DNA of 64,000 nt from Clostridiales bacterium (GCA_018365455.1 JAGZJZ010000015.1:62001-126000); one strand, 5' to 3'; counted from the first letter of the stretch, positions 25,799-35,301 are shown. Numbers and translations: made by a program. The notes: a model not told the origin generated them from the letters alone.

Positions 25799-28450
25799 AT
25801 GAAATATTATCTGGAGCCGAAAGACAAAGTGGTACAGTATTTTCAAAGTGATGTTCACAAAGGACTCACTTCCAAGCAGGTAGAAGAAAGCCGGAGAAAA
25901 AATGGTGCCAATATCCTGAAGAAAGAAAAACCGGTTTCTTTGGGACGGAGAATCTGGGATGCGGCAAAAGAACCAATGATTATCATGTTGATCCTGGCGG
26001 GATTCATTACGCTGGGAGTAAATGTCTCAAGAGCAATGACCGGAGGGGAAGCGGATTATCTGGAATGTATCGGCATTTTTGCCGCAATTTCGTTATCAGT
26101 AGTGATCACTGTGATTATGGAAGGGCGGAGTGCCAAGGCATTTGAGGAATTAAGCAAGATAACAGATGATACCATGGTGAAAGTTATCAGGAACGGGGAA
26201 GCTTCCATGGTCTGTCAAAAGGATATTGTGGCGGGCGATATTGTATGTCTGTCAACCGGAGACCGGATACCGGCAGATGGCCGTTTAATTGAGAGCAACT
26301 CTCTTCATGCAGATGAATCAGCGCTTACCGGAGAGAGTCTTCCGTCGGAAAAAGATGATTCGGTAATTCTAAAGGATGAAAAGACTCCCGTTGCGGAAAG
26401 AGTGAATATGGTTTATTCAGGCTGTTTCATTACCAGTGGTACGGGGAAAATGACAGTAACCGGAGTTGGCGGACAGACAGAGTTTGGTAAGATTGCTTCG
26501 GAACTTTCGGCAGAGGATAAAACAAGTACACCCCTGCAGGAAAAATTAGCTGCACTTGGGAAAAAGATTACGATTTTGGGTGCCGCAGCCGCGGCGGTGG
26601 TATTTTTGCTCCAGGTATTCTTATTTACCTTCAACGGGACGGCAAGCTGGGAGACCATTTCTGAAGCATTTATTACCAGCATCGTTTTGATTGTAGCAGC
26701 AGTGCCGGAAGGGCTTCCCACCATTGTGGCGGTGTCCCTTTCCATTAACATTATTAAAATGTCAAAACAGAATGCCTTGGTGAAAAAAATGATTGCCTGC
26801 GAAACAGTGGGCTGTATCAATGTGATCTGTTCGGATAAGACCGGGACGCTGACTGAGAACCGCATGACCGTTACCAAGGTCTGTCAGGATAGGGATATGG
26901 TTTATCCCGATCAGGTCAGGGATGTTCATCTGATCCGCAATTTCTGTCTGAACAGTACGGCTGATATCAGGTGTGGAGAAGGTGAAAATCATTTTATCGG
27001 AAACCCTACCGAGTGTGCGCTGCTGGTTGCCGCAAATAAGGTAATCGGTAATTACAGAGATATACGAAATAGTTTCCGAATTGCATATGTATTTCCTTTT
27101 TCCTCCGAAACGAAGAACATGACAACGATCCAGCTGGATGCCGGGGGGTATCATATTTATTCTAAGGGAAGCCCGGAAAAAATTCTGGAGATGTGCACGC
27201 TTACAAAGTGGGAAAAAGAAAGAGCACAGGAAATGATGTATGAGTATGAGAGCAAAGCTTTTCGTGTCATTGCTTTTGCCCACAGAGCGTACACAGAGCA
27301 GATTACAGATTTCGAACAGGAGCGTCAGAAGCTGGAAGAGGGGATGCATTTCGACGGCTTTTGTGCAATTACGGACCCACTGAGAAAAGATGTCTGTACA
27401 GCCGTAGACAAATGCCGCAAAGCGGGAATCGATGTAAAAATGCTGACCGGAGATAACATTATCACGGCATCTGCCATTGCCAGGGAACTGCAGCTGCTGG
27501 ACGATGACCACATTGCAGTGGAAGCCAAGGTCATAGAGAGCATGAGTGAAGAACAGCTGGCAGAGACACTGCCCAGAATACGGGTAATAGCCAGAAGTAC
27601 GCCAACAGTTAAAATGCGCGTGGTAAAAGCCCTGAAAGCCAGAGGAGATGTAGTAGCTGTAACCGGTGATGGAATTAATGATGCGCCCGCAATTAAGAAT
27701 GCGGATGTTGGAATTGCCATGGGTATATCAGGAACGGAAGTATCCAAAGAAGCAAGCGATATTGTACTGCTGGATGACAGTTTTTCCACGATTGTGAAAG
27801 CGGTTCAGTGGGGGCGGGGAATTTATGAGAATTTCCAGCGCTTTATCCAGTTTCAGCTTACGGTTAATTTATCCAGCGTTATTGTTGTTCTGGCTTCTAT
27901 TATAGCTGGATTTGCCGCTCCGTTTTCTGCTCTTCAGCTGCTGTGGATCAATATTATCATGGATGGACCGCCTGCACTTACACTGGGATTGGAACCCATA
28001 CGAGGTGATTTAATGAAGCAACGGCCAACCAGGAGAAATACCAGCATTGTTTCCAAAAGCATGCTGTCAAGAATTGTCATTAACGGGTTGTATATCTCCA
28101 TTGTGTTTATGGGGCAGCACTGGTTTAACTTTCTGGGAGGTGCGCAAAGAGAACTGCCCACCATTTTGTTTACGCTGTTTGTGGTCTTTCAGTTATTCAA
28201 TGCTTTCAACAGCCGGGAGCTTTCCGATACCAGTATTTTCTGTAATCTTGCATCCAACAGGCTGATGCTTGGTGTTTTTGCACTTACTTTTGCACTGCAG
28301 GTAATCATTACCCAGTTTGGAGGGGCTTTCTTTGGAACGGTACCATTAAGTTTTCTGATGTGGTGTAAAATTATTGCAGCTGGGTTTAGCGTACTCTTGG
28401 TGTCTGAAATTGTGAAATTGATAAAAAGAGCAATCTTGAATAGAAGATAG
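25799..28450 (+). CDS. P-type cation-transporting ATPase, P2 type, probable Mn2+/Ca2+ exporter
   Basis: 883-aa membrane pump with an N-terminal cation-ATPase domain, TGES actuator motif (ALTGESLPS), ion-site helix VAAVPEGLP, phosphorylated Asp346 in CSDKTGTLTEN, hinge TGDGINDAPA and C-terminal helices. This is the SERCA/PMCA-like class. ATG at 25799 follows AAAGGAGG; a TTG at 25769 lies inside the terminator. Control by a yybP-ykoY leader points to Mn2+ export, as in other riboswitch-linked ATPases, though Ca2+ remains possible. A superoxide dismutase gene follows convergently. Confidence 0.88.
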   Translation: MKYYLEPKDKVVQYFQSDVHKGLTSKQVEESRRKNGANILKKEKPVSLGRRIWDAAKEPMIIMLILAGFITLGVNVSRAMTGGEADYLECIGIFAAISLSVVITVIMEGRSAKAFEELSKITDDTMVKVIRNGEASMVCQKDIVAGDIVCLSTGDRIPADGRLIESNSLHADESALTGESLPSEKDDSVILKDEKTPVAERVNMVYSGCFITSGTGKMTVTGVGGQTEFGKIASELSAEDKTSTPLQEKLAALGKKITILGAAAAAVVFLLQVFLFTFNGTASWETISEAFITSIVLIVAAVPEGLPTIVAVSLSINIIKMSKQNALVKKMIACETVGCINVICSDKTGTLTENRMTVTKVCQDRDMVYPDQVRDVHLIRNFCLNSTADIRCGEGENHFIGNPTECALLVAANKVIGNYRDIRNSFRIAYVFPFSSETKNMTTIQLDAGGYHIYSKGSPEKILEMCTLTKWEKERAQEMMYEYESKAFRVIAFAHRAYTEQITDFEQERQKLEEGMHFDGFCAITDPLRKDVCTAVDKCRKAGIDVKMLTGDNIITASAIARELQLLDDDHIAVEAKVIESMSEEQLAETLPRIRVIARSTPTVKMRVVKALKARGDVVAVTGDGINDAPAIKNADVGIAMGISGTEVSKEASDIVLLDDSFSTIVKAVQWGRGIYENFQRFIQFQLTVNLSSVIVVLASIIAGFAAPFSALQLLWINIIMDGPPALTLGLEPIRGDLMKQRPTRRNTSIVSKSMLSRIVINGLYISIVFMGQHWFNFLGGAQRELPTILFTLFVVFQLFNAFNSRELSDTSIFCNLASNRLMLGVFALTFALQVIITQFGGAFFGTVPLSFLMWCKIIAAGFSVLLVSEIVKLIKRAILNRR

Positions 28451-28459
28451 AACGAAGTT

Positions 28460-28502
28460 GGGAGAATGGGGAATTTCATATTCCTGCATTCTCCCATTTT
28501 TT
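28460..28502. terminator. Bidirectional terminator
   Basis: GGGAGAATG and CATTCTCCC form a 9-bp stem with internal GGGGAA/TTCC pairing and a T-run. It ends the ATPase gene and could serve the leftward superoxide dismutase gene. Confidence 0.85.
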
Positions 28503-28504
28503 AA

Positions 28505-29140
28505 TTAAGTATAGCCATTAATAAATGCAAGATAATTCTGTGCTACGGTTTTCCAGTTAACAAGGTGGAACCAGTCTTTGATATAAGATGTACGGTTGTT
28601 AAAATGTTTTAAATAATAGGCATGTTCCCAGAGATCCAGGTTCAGCAGGGGATGCAGATGCATGGGCAGCGGTGTGTCCTGGTTGGCAGTAGTTATAATT
28701 TGAAGCGTTCCGTCACGATCTGCAACCAGCCAGGCATATCCGGATCCGAAGACGGACAAGGCGGCAGCTGAAAATTGGTCTTCAAAATTCTGAAAGTTTC
28801 CAAAAGTCTGGTCCAGATAAAATGCAAATGTACCCAAAGGCCTGTCAATGCTGGGGCTTGCCATGTTGTTAAAGTAAAATCGATGGTTATAGACACCCCC
28901 TGCATTGTTCAGAAGCGGTGTTCTGATATTTTCAGGAAGTGAAGGAGCATGGAGAATCAGCTGCTCCAAGGTCATATTCTGCAGCTGAGGCTGGGTTTTC
29001 AGAATATTATTTAAATTGTCTACATAAGTCTGTAAATGCCGGTCATGGTGAAGGTACATGGTTCTTTCGTCAATATAAGGCTCCAATGCACTGTAGCTGT
29101 ATGGCAGGGGATAATTTACAAAAGGATAGTGTTCGCTCAA
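28505..29140 (-). CDS. Fe/Mn superoxide dismutase
   Basis: 211-aa SOD-family enzyme. Metal ligands are visible: His31 in YLHHDRHLQTYV, His in YNHRFYF, and Asp and His in LDLWEHAYY; GSGYAWLV and LVNWKTVAQNY complete the C-terminal domain. It converts superoxide to oxygen and peroxide in the cytosol; no signal peptide. Starts with TTG at 29140 (GAAAGGAAC upstream). Metal preference cannot be decided by eye. Its place beside a Mn-riboswitch-controlled pump is suggestive of shared manganese handling. Confidence 0.9.
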   Translation of the reverse strand: MSEHYPFVNYPLPYSYSALEPYIDERTMYLHHDRHLQTYVDNLNNILKTQPQLQNMTLEQLILHAPSLPENIRTPLLNNAGGVYNHRFYFNNMASPSIDRPLGTFAFYLDQTFGNFQNFEDQFSAAALSVFGSGYAWLVADRDGTLQIITTANQDTPLPMHLHPLLNLDLWEHAYYLKHFNNRTSYIKDWFHLVNWKTVAQNYLAFINGYT

Positions 29141-29224
29141 AGGCTCTGTTCCTTTCTTTTTCTTCTATATATATGATGTAGAATCAAATACATAACAGGA
29201 AATGGGAAGTATCCAGATGGAAAA

Positions 29225-29737
29225 CTAACAGAGATCTTTTTGCATAAAAACATCCGCATACTGGTTATGATTGTAGCGGGGAATTTCATAGAAACCGTTT
29301 TTGCAATAAAGGGATATGGCGGAGCGGCTTTCCCGAGTTGAATCCAGAAGTATCTTTTGGTATCCCTGGTCAGCAGCAAACTGGATGGCATGGGTCAACA
29401 GTCTTCTGCCTAAGCCCATCCCCTGATATCTATTGTACACGTACATCATTTTTAATTCGCAAGCATCAGGAGCAAGTACTTTAACGGCACTGCATCCAAT
29501 GATTTCACCGCCATCAGTCAGGCACCAGAATGCAAGAAAAGAGTGAGAAATATCGGTTATTGCCTTATGCCGTCCCAGGGGGTCAAAAGTTCTTCCTGAC
29601 TCCGGCATACACTTCCGAAGAAATTGAAAAAGGTCTTTTTGAAGAATCGGGCTGTATTCCTGCAGCTGTACGCGTTCCGGGTTTCTTCTACGCTTACCGG
29701 CAGGTTGGCTTTCTGATAAATTCTGATGTGTTTTCAT
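29225..29737 (-). CDS. GNAT acetyltransferase
   Basis: 170-aa GNAT-fold protein. The acetyl-CoA site is RYQGMGLGRRLLTHAI, following strand ELKMMYVYN; the C-terminal SRSAISLYCKNGFYE is typical. The substrate is unknown. ATG at 29737 follows GAGGGA; an in-frame GTG at 29749 is less well placed. The basic N-terminus (KRRRNPERVQ) is unusual and may be a linker. Confidence 0.8.
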   Translation of the reverse strand: MKTHQNLSESQPAGKRRRNPERVQLQEYSPILQKDLFQFLRKCMPESGRTFDPLGRHKAITDISHSFLAFWCLTDGGEIIGCSAVKVLAPDACELKMMYVYNRYQGMGLGRRLLTHAIQFAADQGYQKILLDSTRESRSAISLYCKNGFYEIPRYNHNQYADVFMQKDLC

Positions 29738-29924
29738 GTTTTCCCTCACAAGTTTTTTTGTTTATTATAGCAATGAATGTAAAAAAGAAAAAGAGATTTT
29801 ATATATTATTGGATGCTTTGTGAATGAAAATAAGTTATAATAAAGAAAGGATAACCATCAGTTATGGAACGGCAATTATAATGATTGGTCTTAAATCAGC
29901 ACGGGTCATAGAAGGGAGCAGGAA

Positions 29925-30830
29925 GTGGATAAACCAATCGATAAGAAGTGGGAAGTGAAAATTGTTCATCCGGAGGATACCGGGCTTCGCAGGGCCTATA
30001 ACCGCCTGACGCAATCTGTTTTTGGTTTTCAGTTTGAGGAATGGTATCAGGAGGGATGGTGGAAAGACCAGCATGTACCCTATATGCTGGTATGGGATAA
30101 TGAGGCGGCAGCGAATATTTCCGTAAATATTATGGAACTGAATGTATTCGGAGAGCGGAAGGTCTGCCTCCAGCTGGGGACGGTTATGACTGCAGAGGAA
30201 TACCGGGGTCAGGGGTATGCCAGGCTGCTGATGGAAAAGGTACTGGAAACATACAGAGACAGTTATGATATGATTTATCTTTTTGCAAATGATACTGTAT
30301 TAGACTTTTATCCCAGATACGGATTTGAGAAATTGACACAATTTTATTATGTGAAGGAAATCAGGATGGACCAGCCCCCAGATCATCAATATCATGTGCG
30401 GAAGCTGGAACTGGACAGAGAAGAGGATAAAGAACTGGCAGTCAGATTTATGAAAAAGGGGAATCCCTTTTCCGGTCTGGCGATGGTTAACAATGCTGAA
30501 CTGTATATGTTTTACGTAATGATGTCTGATGGAGAGCAGCTTTACTACATAGAAGAGCTGGAAGTTCTGGCTTTTGCAGAATATCAGGGTAACAGATTGA
30601 TTCTGGCAGAGGTACTCTGTGAAAAATCTGTTGGGGCATCGTTATCACAGATTTTGGAAATATTGGCGAAGGATAAGATTACCCAGGTAGAATTGCAGTT
30701 TACACCAAAGGAGACAGACGGATATGAGATTAGAGAATTGACAGGGGAATGCACCTTATTCTGTACCGGCAGGGATACGGTATTATTTCGGGATAAGAAA
30801 TGCATGTTTCCTATTTTATCGCATACCTGA
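29925..30830 (+). CDS. GNAT N-acetyltransferase, two-domain
   Basis: 301-aa protein. Residues about 8-145 are a GNAT domain (QLGTVMTAEEYRGQGYARLLMEKVLE); the C-terminal half (about 150-290) resembles the extra domain in Eis-like or GNAT-linked proteins but has no motif I can name. It starts at GTG 29925 after AGGGAGCAGG. Monocistronic with a terminator after it. Substrate unknown. Confidence 0.75.
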   Translation: MDKPIDKKWEVKIVHPEDTGLRRAYNRLTQSVFGFQFEEWYQEGWWKDQHVPYMLVWDNEAAANISVNIMELNVFGERKVCLQLGTVMTAEEYRGQGYARLLMEKVLETYRDSYDMIYLFANDTVLDFYPRYGFEKLTQFYYVKEIRMDQPPDHQYHVRKLELDREEDKELAVRFMKKGNPFSGLAMVNNAELYMFYVMMSDGEQLYYIEELEVLAFAEYQGNRLILAEVLCEKSVGASLSQILEILAKDKITQVELQFTPKETDGYEIRELTGECTLFCTGRDTVLFRDKKCMFPILSHT

Positions 30831-30860
30831 CAGGGGACATAACGAATTATAGCTTATATA

Positions 30861-30900
30861 GCGGGGCAGCGTTTTTCAACAGGAGATGCTGCCCCGCTTT
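30861..30900. terminator. Intrinsic terminator
   Basis: GCGGGGCAGC (30861-30870) and GCTGCCCCGC (30888-30897), then TTT, between two convergent genes. Confidence 0.85.
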
Positions 30901-30901
30901 G

Positions 30902-31666
30902 TTACAGTGCAATTGCACATTCCAATGCCAGTGCCATGTATTTCTCTGCATTTGACATTCCATAGAGTTCCAGATCACGGGGGTCCCAGCTGGTACAATC
31001 CAGGTTATCTGCACCATATAAAAATTGTATAAAAGGGATGTTTCGAAATTGTGCCGCAGCAAGCATTGAGGCATATTCCATATCCACACCGATACAGCCA
31101 TCTTTTTTCCGCTCGGCTATGCGGTCTGGCGTTTCTCTGTAAATGGCATCTGTTGTCCAGATTTTGCCCTTGACATAAGGGCAGTCTAATTTATCCAGAC
31201 AGGAAGTAAGTATGGTGGTAGATATTGGATCAGCTGCCAGCTCAGGGGAAGGGGGTGCATAGTGGTAGCTGGTTCCTTCATCACGGACTGCAGAGGTGGG
31301 AACGATGAGATTGCTTCCAATTGCTCGATCGTCCAGGATTCCGCAGCAGCCGAACAAGACAAACTTCTGTGCACCCATGGCTACAATTTCCTCAAAGCCT
31401 GCAACACAAGCCGGACCACCTACTTTTGAAAGGTAGAAAGCAATGTTCTCTCCACCATAACAGATTTTATAAACAGGTGTTGGACCAGTGGCTGCGTATA
31501 GTTGGGCAATCATCTCTGCCCCATTAACGGAGGCAAACTTTTCAATCATTTCATTAGAAAAAGTAGATATACAGATCTTGGGAAAATCATGAATGGGTTT
31601 CACAGAATCCCAGGGATTAATAAATGCAGTCCGGGTTGAATCAAATTTTTCAAAAGCAGTTGCCAT
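30902..31666 (-). CDS. Nucleoside phosphorylase
   Basis: 254-aa member of the PNP/UDP phosphorylase family. Motifs are SKVGGPACVAGFEE and ILFGCCGILDD-like (phosphate and ribose site), VRDEGTSYHY, the VDMEYASMLA purine/uridine site and WTTDAIYRE. It phosphorolyses a nucleoside to base and ribose-1-phosphate; uridine or purine specificity is not resolved. ATG at 31666 follows AAGGAGG. It is 33 bases downstream of a TetR gene and probably cotranscribed with and controlled by it. Confidence 0.85.
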   Translation of the reverse strand: MATAFEKFDSTRTAFINPWDSVKPIHDFPKICISTFSNEMIEKFASVNGAEMIAQLYAATGPTPVYKICYGGENIAFYLSKVGGPACVAGFEEIVAMGAQKFVLFGCCGILDDRAIGSNLIVPTSAVRDEGTSYHYAPPSPELAADPISTTILTSCLDKLDCPYVKGKIWTTDAIYRETPDRIAERKKDGCIGVDMEYASMLAAAQFRNIPFIQFLYGADNLDCTSWDPRDLELYGMSNAEKYMALALECAIAL

Positions 31667-31699
31667 AAGAACCTCCTTATTTATATAAATATTTTTTAG

Positions 31700-32293
31700 T
31701 TATGAAGCATTTACGGATGGCAGAAGCAGGAGTTTTACCTGTTCGGTAATGCGGTGGGGGATGTCTCTGTCAATGGGCATAAGCCGGCTGTACATACGTA
31801 CTCCCTGATAAGAAAATACAATCATATCAAATACAGCTGTAATATCTACTTTCCTGAATTCCTTCCGGTCTATGCCATATTGTATGAATCTGCTCCACAT
31901 TTCTTTGGAAAGCAGATATTGATGCAGCAGAGCATTGGGCGCAGCACCAGACTGGGGAAGGCTGTAAAATTCGTAGATCGCAATACTCAATGAATTGCCG
32001 GAATCCAGCATTTCCATTTGGTAGCGTTCCAGAACGCTTTCAAGAATGGAGACAGCCGATTCATTTTGATTGATCTTTTCTGAAAACTCATCTTCCTGGT
32101 TCTTTAAAAGCACTTCTAAAATTTCAGCAAATATTTGCTTTGTACTGTCATAATGGCGGTATAAACCGCCGCGGCTGAGTCCGGTACAATCACAGATATC
32201 TTTCATTGTAACTTCTTTAAATCCCTTTTTAGCAAAAAGCGCATAAGAGTTATTAAGAATTAGTCCGCGGGTTTCGTTTCCTCTTTTGTTCAT
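31700..32293 (-). CDS. TetR-family regulator
   Basis: 197-aa TetR repressor with N-terminal helix-turn-helix (MKDICDCTGLSRGGLYRHYDSTKQIF) and an all-helical ligand domain. Two identical 12-bp palindromes in its own promoter (32390 and 32418) are the likely operators, giving autorepression and control of the phosphorylase gene downstream. ATG at 32293 follows AAAGGAAA. Confidence 0.88.
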   Translation of the reverse strand: MNKRGNETRGLILNNSYALFAKKGFKEVTMKDICDCTGLSRGGLYRHYDSTKQIFAEILEVLLKNQEDEFSEKINQNESAVSILESVLERYQMEMLDSGNSLSIAIYEFYSLPQSGAAPNALLHQYLLSKEMWSRFIQYGIDRKEFRKVDITAVFDMIVFSYQGVRMYSRLMPIDRDIPHRITEQVKLLLLPSVNAS

Positions 32294-32389
32294 GGTATTT
32301 TCCTTTTTTAGTTTGAGCCAACTGTCTTTTTTGCATAATTATAAAATGCAGAGAACAGCGGCTGGTTTTATAAGAGTTATAATAAATGC

Positions 32390-32439
32390 GACACATGTGT
32401 CTCTAAAAGCATTATAAGACACATGTGTCGCAAAGTCAA
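32390..32439 (-). promoter_or_regulatory. TetR promoter with two operators
   Basis: On the minus strand TTGACT (32434-32439), 17-base spacer, TATAAT (32411-32416). GACACATGTGTC occurs twice: 32418-32429 inside the spacer and 32390-32401 just past the -10, 28 bp apart. Binding at either blocks RNA polymerase. Confidence 0.85.
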
Positions 32440-32602
32440 GGAAATGATTTTCACTAAACAGCTTATTTAAAACAAAAAAGAGATAAGTTGATAAAAAATG
32501 ATCTGGTTGATTGATATTGAAGGAGGGGTATGCTAAATTATAAATAAATATTATTTACATATTTCAAATTTTGAACGGAATTTGTGATAAAGGAGCGATG
32601 TT

Positions 32603-33853
32603 ATGATTACCCAGGAAAATGCTTTCTATAAAAATGAGCTGTGGTGTGTCTATGAATTAAAAGATGCTCAGGGAAATTACGATGAAGATACCAGGCTGAA
32701 AATGAGAAAAGCAAGCCAGAACAATGAGTTTGTATGTCCGGATTGCGGGGAACATCTGGTCCTGTGTGCCGGAAATAAAGTAGAACCGTATTTTCGTCAT
32801 CATGAGAATGCAAATTGTCCGGTGCGGACTAATGGGCAGAGTACCAGGTATCTGCTGGCAAGGAGGCTGCTATTCCAGGCGGCGAAGCGTAGTTTTCCCA
32901 ATGCGGTAATTACCTGCAGCAGACAGGGCGGTAAGTACGTATCTGATGTATTTATAAATGACGGTGACCTGAGAATGGTTCTGGAGTATGCGGGGCAGGA
33001 TTTAAAACTGGATTTGTGGGAAAAGAAGCATGCACATTATCAGGAAGAGGGGATCATCGATCTCTGGTTCTTAAATGGCAGGAAATATGGGGATGATGTG
33101 ATGGCAACTTTTGAATACCTGATCTATTCCTATCAGGGAATTCTATTGCTGCTGGATATGGAGGATCAGGAGCTTCGTCTGAAGCAACGCTGCGTAATCC
33201 CATTTAACCATTCAGAATGTATCTTTACAAAATCCTTTCCACTGGACAAGATTACTATAGACCCCTCGGGTAAAATCATCAGTGAGTATGAAATCTATAA
33301 AGAACATTACATAGAAGATGTGGAAGAAAACCTGAAAAGTAAAAAAAGGCTGTCCCAATATGATGCAGACTCCGGAATTTTTAATAAAAAGCCTTACCGG
33401 GATCCTGCTGCTCAAAAAGAGATCGTGCAGAAAGTGCTGCAGAAAGTGGATGAATCCTTAGCAGTTAATCGGGAATATAAGAGGCTTCATATGGAGTCCG
33501 TGAAGGAAAGGGAAATAAAAAGAGACGGTGGTAAGAACTTTAAATCGGACGGAACGCCAAGGCAGGGGACTTCGGACGGCAAACTCCACAGGCGCAGCCT
33601 GTCTTCGGAGGATGGTCCCCTGACAGCCAGAATGACGGCGATTGGTGAGTCCTGGGATCTGCCGCAGTTAATGGGTAACGAAGCCATGCTTCCAAAAGCC
33701 AGCAGCAACCGGAAGTCCTATCTGGAAAGTCTGAACAATAGACTTCGGAATACCTCGGATCAAAAAAAGCAGGAGCTTTTTATAACGAAAGCAGTGGAAA
33801 AAATTAATTCAGAATTGAAAATATATGCCTGGCACTGTTATAAGAGAGGCTGA
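32603..33853 (+). CDS. CoiA-like protein with zinc-finger N-terminus
   Basis: 416-aa cytosolic protein. The N-terminus has the CoiA-type zinc site (FVCPDCGEHLVLCAGNKVEPYFRHHENANCP) and a following domain with VLEYAGQDLKLDLWEKKHAHYQEEG-type strand order resembling the predicted nuclease core (E...Q...Y...I..LW). The C-terminal 150 residues are charged and low-complexity. CoiA proteins aid recombination of incoming DNA in competence; no other com genes are near, so the role here is uncertain. ATG at 32603 follows AAAGGAG. Confidence 0.65.
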   Translation: MITQENAFYKNELWCVYELKDAQGNYDEDTRLKMRKASQNNEFVCPDCGEHLVLCAGNKVEPYFRHHENANCPVRTNGQSTRYLLARRLLFQAAKRSFPNAVITCSRQGGKYVSDVFINDGDLRMVLEYAGQDLKLDLWEKKHAHYQEEGIIDLWFLNGRKYGDDVMATFEYLIYSYQGILLLLDMEDQELRLKQRCVIPFNHSECIFTKSFPLDKITIDPSGKIISEYEIYKEHYIEDVEENLKSKKRLSQYDADSGIFNKKPYRDPAAQKEIVQKVLQKVDESLAVNREYKRLHMESVKEREIKRDGGKNFKSDGTPRQGTSDGKLHRRSLSSEDGPLTARMTAIGESWDLPQLMGNEAMLPKASSNRKSYLESLNNRLRNTSDQKKQELFITKAVEKINSELKIYAWHCYKRG

Positions 33854-33861
33854 ATAGGAGA

Positions 33862-33901
33862 TTATATCAGATAAATATTTCATACTATTTATCTGATATA
33901 A
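33862..33901 (+). terminator. Hairpin after the CoiA-like gene
   Basis: TTATATCAGATAAATA and TATTTATCTGATATAA form a perfect 16-bp stem followed by a T-rich stretch. Confidence 0.7.
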
Positions 33902-34002
33902 TTATTTTATTATTTAAATGATTTAATATGACATACAGTTGTCATATTCATTGTTGTATACTTTAGTTACAAAATTAGAAAAAGATATGATGCTGATGCA
34001 CT

Positions 34003-34164
34003 AGAGCGTGTTTGAAAATTCATTCCCGCCATCTGCACGCCCCACTTAGCGGCATATTTGCCCCGAATTCAGGTTACGTAGTACGCTTGTCGCCCTTCAT
34101 CCGGGACAAATCTCCCACAAAGTGTGACGTACAGTTGTCAGAAAGCAATTTTAAAACACGCTCT
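34003..34164 (-). repeat. 162-bp palindromic repeat element, copy 2
   Basis: Same length and terminal inverted repeats (AGAGCGTGTTTGAAAATT and near reverse complement) as the element at 15379, in the opposite orientation. Shared interior blocks include TACGTAACCTGAATTCGGGG and GGGGCGTGCAGATGGC on the minus strand. Flanked by TA-containing sequence. Non-coding. Confidence 0.8.
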
Positions 34165-34192
34165 AATATATATTTGATAAAGGAGAAAAAGA

Positions 34193-34951
34193 ATGGAATT
34201 AATAACAGTAAATATGGAAAATATTGAGAAAGAACACATCTGTTGTGCAATTGCAGATAAAAAAGGAGAAACCTGTGTATCATCCAAGAAAGCATGGCTG
34301 AAAGAACGTTTTGCAGACGGATTGGTGTTTCGTAAATTAAATGAAAGAGGAAAAGTATTCATTGAATATATTCCGGGTGAAAAAGCCTGGTATCCGATAG
34401 AAGCGCCCAATTATCTGCACATCAACTGTTTCTGGGTGTCCGGTAAGTTTAAGGGTCAGGGATATGCAAATCAATTGCTGGAATCCTGTATCGACAATGC
34501 AAAGGAGAGGAATATGGATGGCATTACGGTATTATCTTCCGGTAAAAAGATGCCGTTTTTGTCCGATCCCAAGTATTTAAAATATAAGGGCTTTTTGACA
34601 GCCGATACCGCAGCGCCGTATTTCGAACTTTTATATTTACCACTGAAAGAAAATGCCCCGGTCCCCAAATTTAAAGAATGTGCAAAAAAAGGTGAAATTA
34701 AGGAGCAGGGGATGGTGCTCTACTACACAAACCAATGTCCTCATACGGACAAATATGCACCGATGCTTCAGAAAATAGCCAGGGAGCATGGAGCAGACTT
34801 CAAACTTTGTAAAATTAAAACAACCCGGCAGGCACAAAATGCCCCATCCCCATTTACCACATACAGTTTTTTTAATGAAGGAAAATTTGTTACAAATGAG
34901 ATACTGAGTGAAGCAAAGTTTTTAAAATATTTAAGTGAACATGGAATTTAA
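34193..34951 (+). CDS. GNAT acetyltransferase with YoaP domain
   Basis: 252-aa protein: residues about 5-150 GNAT fold (CFWVSGKFKGQGYANQLLESCIDNAK), then a YoaP-like C-terminal domain (YYTNQCPHTDKYAPMLQKIA, TTYSFFNEGKFVTNEIL). The C-terminal part has a thioredoxin-like Cys in NQCPHTD. Function unproven. ATG at 34193 follows AAAGGAGA; its leader begins inside repeat element copy 2. Confidence 0.8.
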   Translation: MELITVNMENIEKEHICCAIADKKGETCVSSKKAWLKERFADGLVFRKLNERGKVFIEYIPGEKAWYPIEAPNYLHINCFWVSGKFKGQGYANQLLESCIDNAKERNMDGITVLSSGKKMPFLSDPKYLKYKGFLTADTAAPYFELLYLPLKENAPVPKFKECAKKGEIKEQGMVLYYTNQCPHTDKYAPMLQKIAREHGADFKLCKIKTTRQAQNAPSPFTTYSFFNEGKFVTNEILSEAKFLKYLSEHGI

Positions 34952-35132
34952 AGCAGCATACACCAAAAACCCACCATTAATTCGTAAAATGAGCAAACTT
35001 CTTTTTCAGTATTTAAGGTTTGCAGCAGAGAAAAGTGGAGATAATACCTGATATAAGGAATCTAGACAGACATTACATATATTTTACATATTTTTAACCA
35101 AGGACAGATAGAGAAACAAAATCCGTATTGCT

Positions 35133-35237
35133 ATGATACATAGTGCAGTCTGTTATTTTGGCTGTACTGCTATGGGCATATATACCGGAAGCAGTGCAGA
35201 TGCTTTTGGCATTTTTACAGCGTCTGCAGCAAAGTGA
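35133..35237 (+). CDS. Possible 34-aa small membrane peptide
   Basis: The 350-base gap between 34952 and 35301 holds an ATG-initiated frame (MIHSAVCYFGCTAMGIYTGSS...) that is hydrophobic and Gly/Ala-rich. No good ribosome-binding site precedes it. It may be a real small protein or the remnant of a larger transporter. Otherwise I see nothing defined in this gap. Confidence 0.25.
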   Translation: MIHSAVCYFGCTAMGIYTGSSADAFGIFTASAAK

Positions 35238-35301
35238 ATGCGTCGGATAAAGACTAAATGGGGCATTCACATTGAAAAGGTACAATTAACAAAGGAGATA
35301 T

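Noticed and set aside
26762..27511. 249-aa leftward frame inside the P-type ATPase gene
   Set aside because: Antisense shadow of a conserved reading frame; Cys/His-rich without motif.
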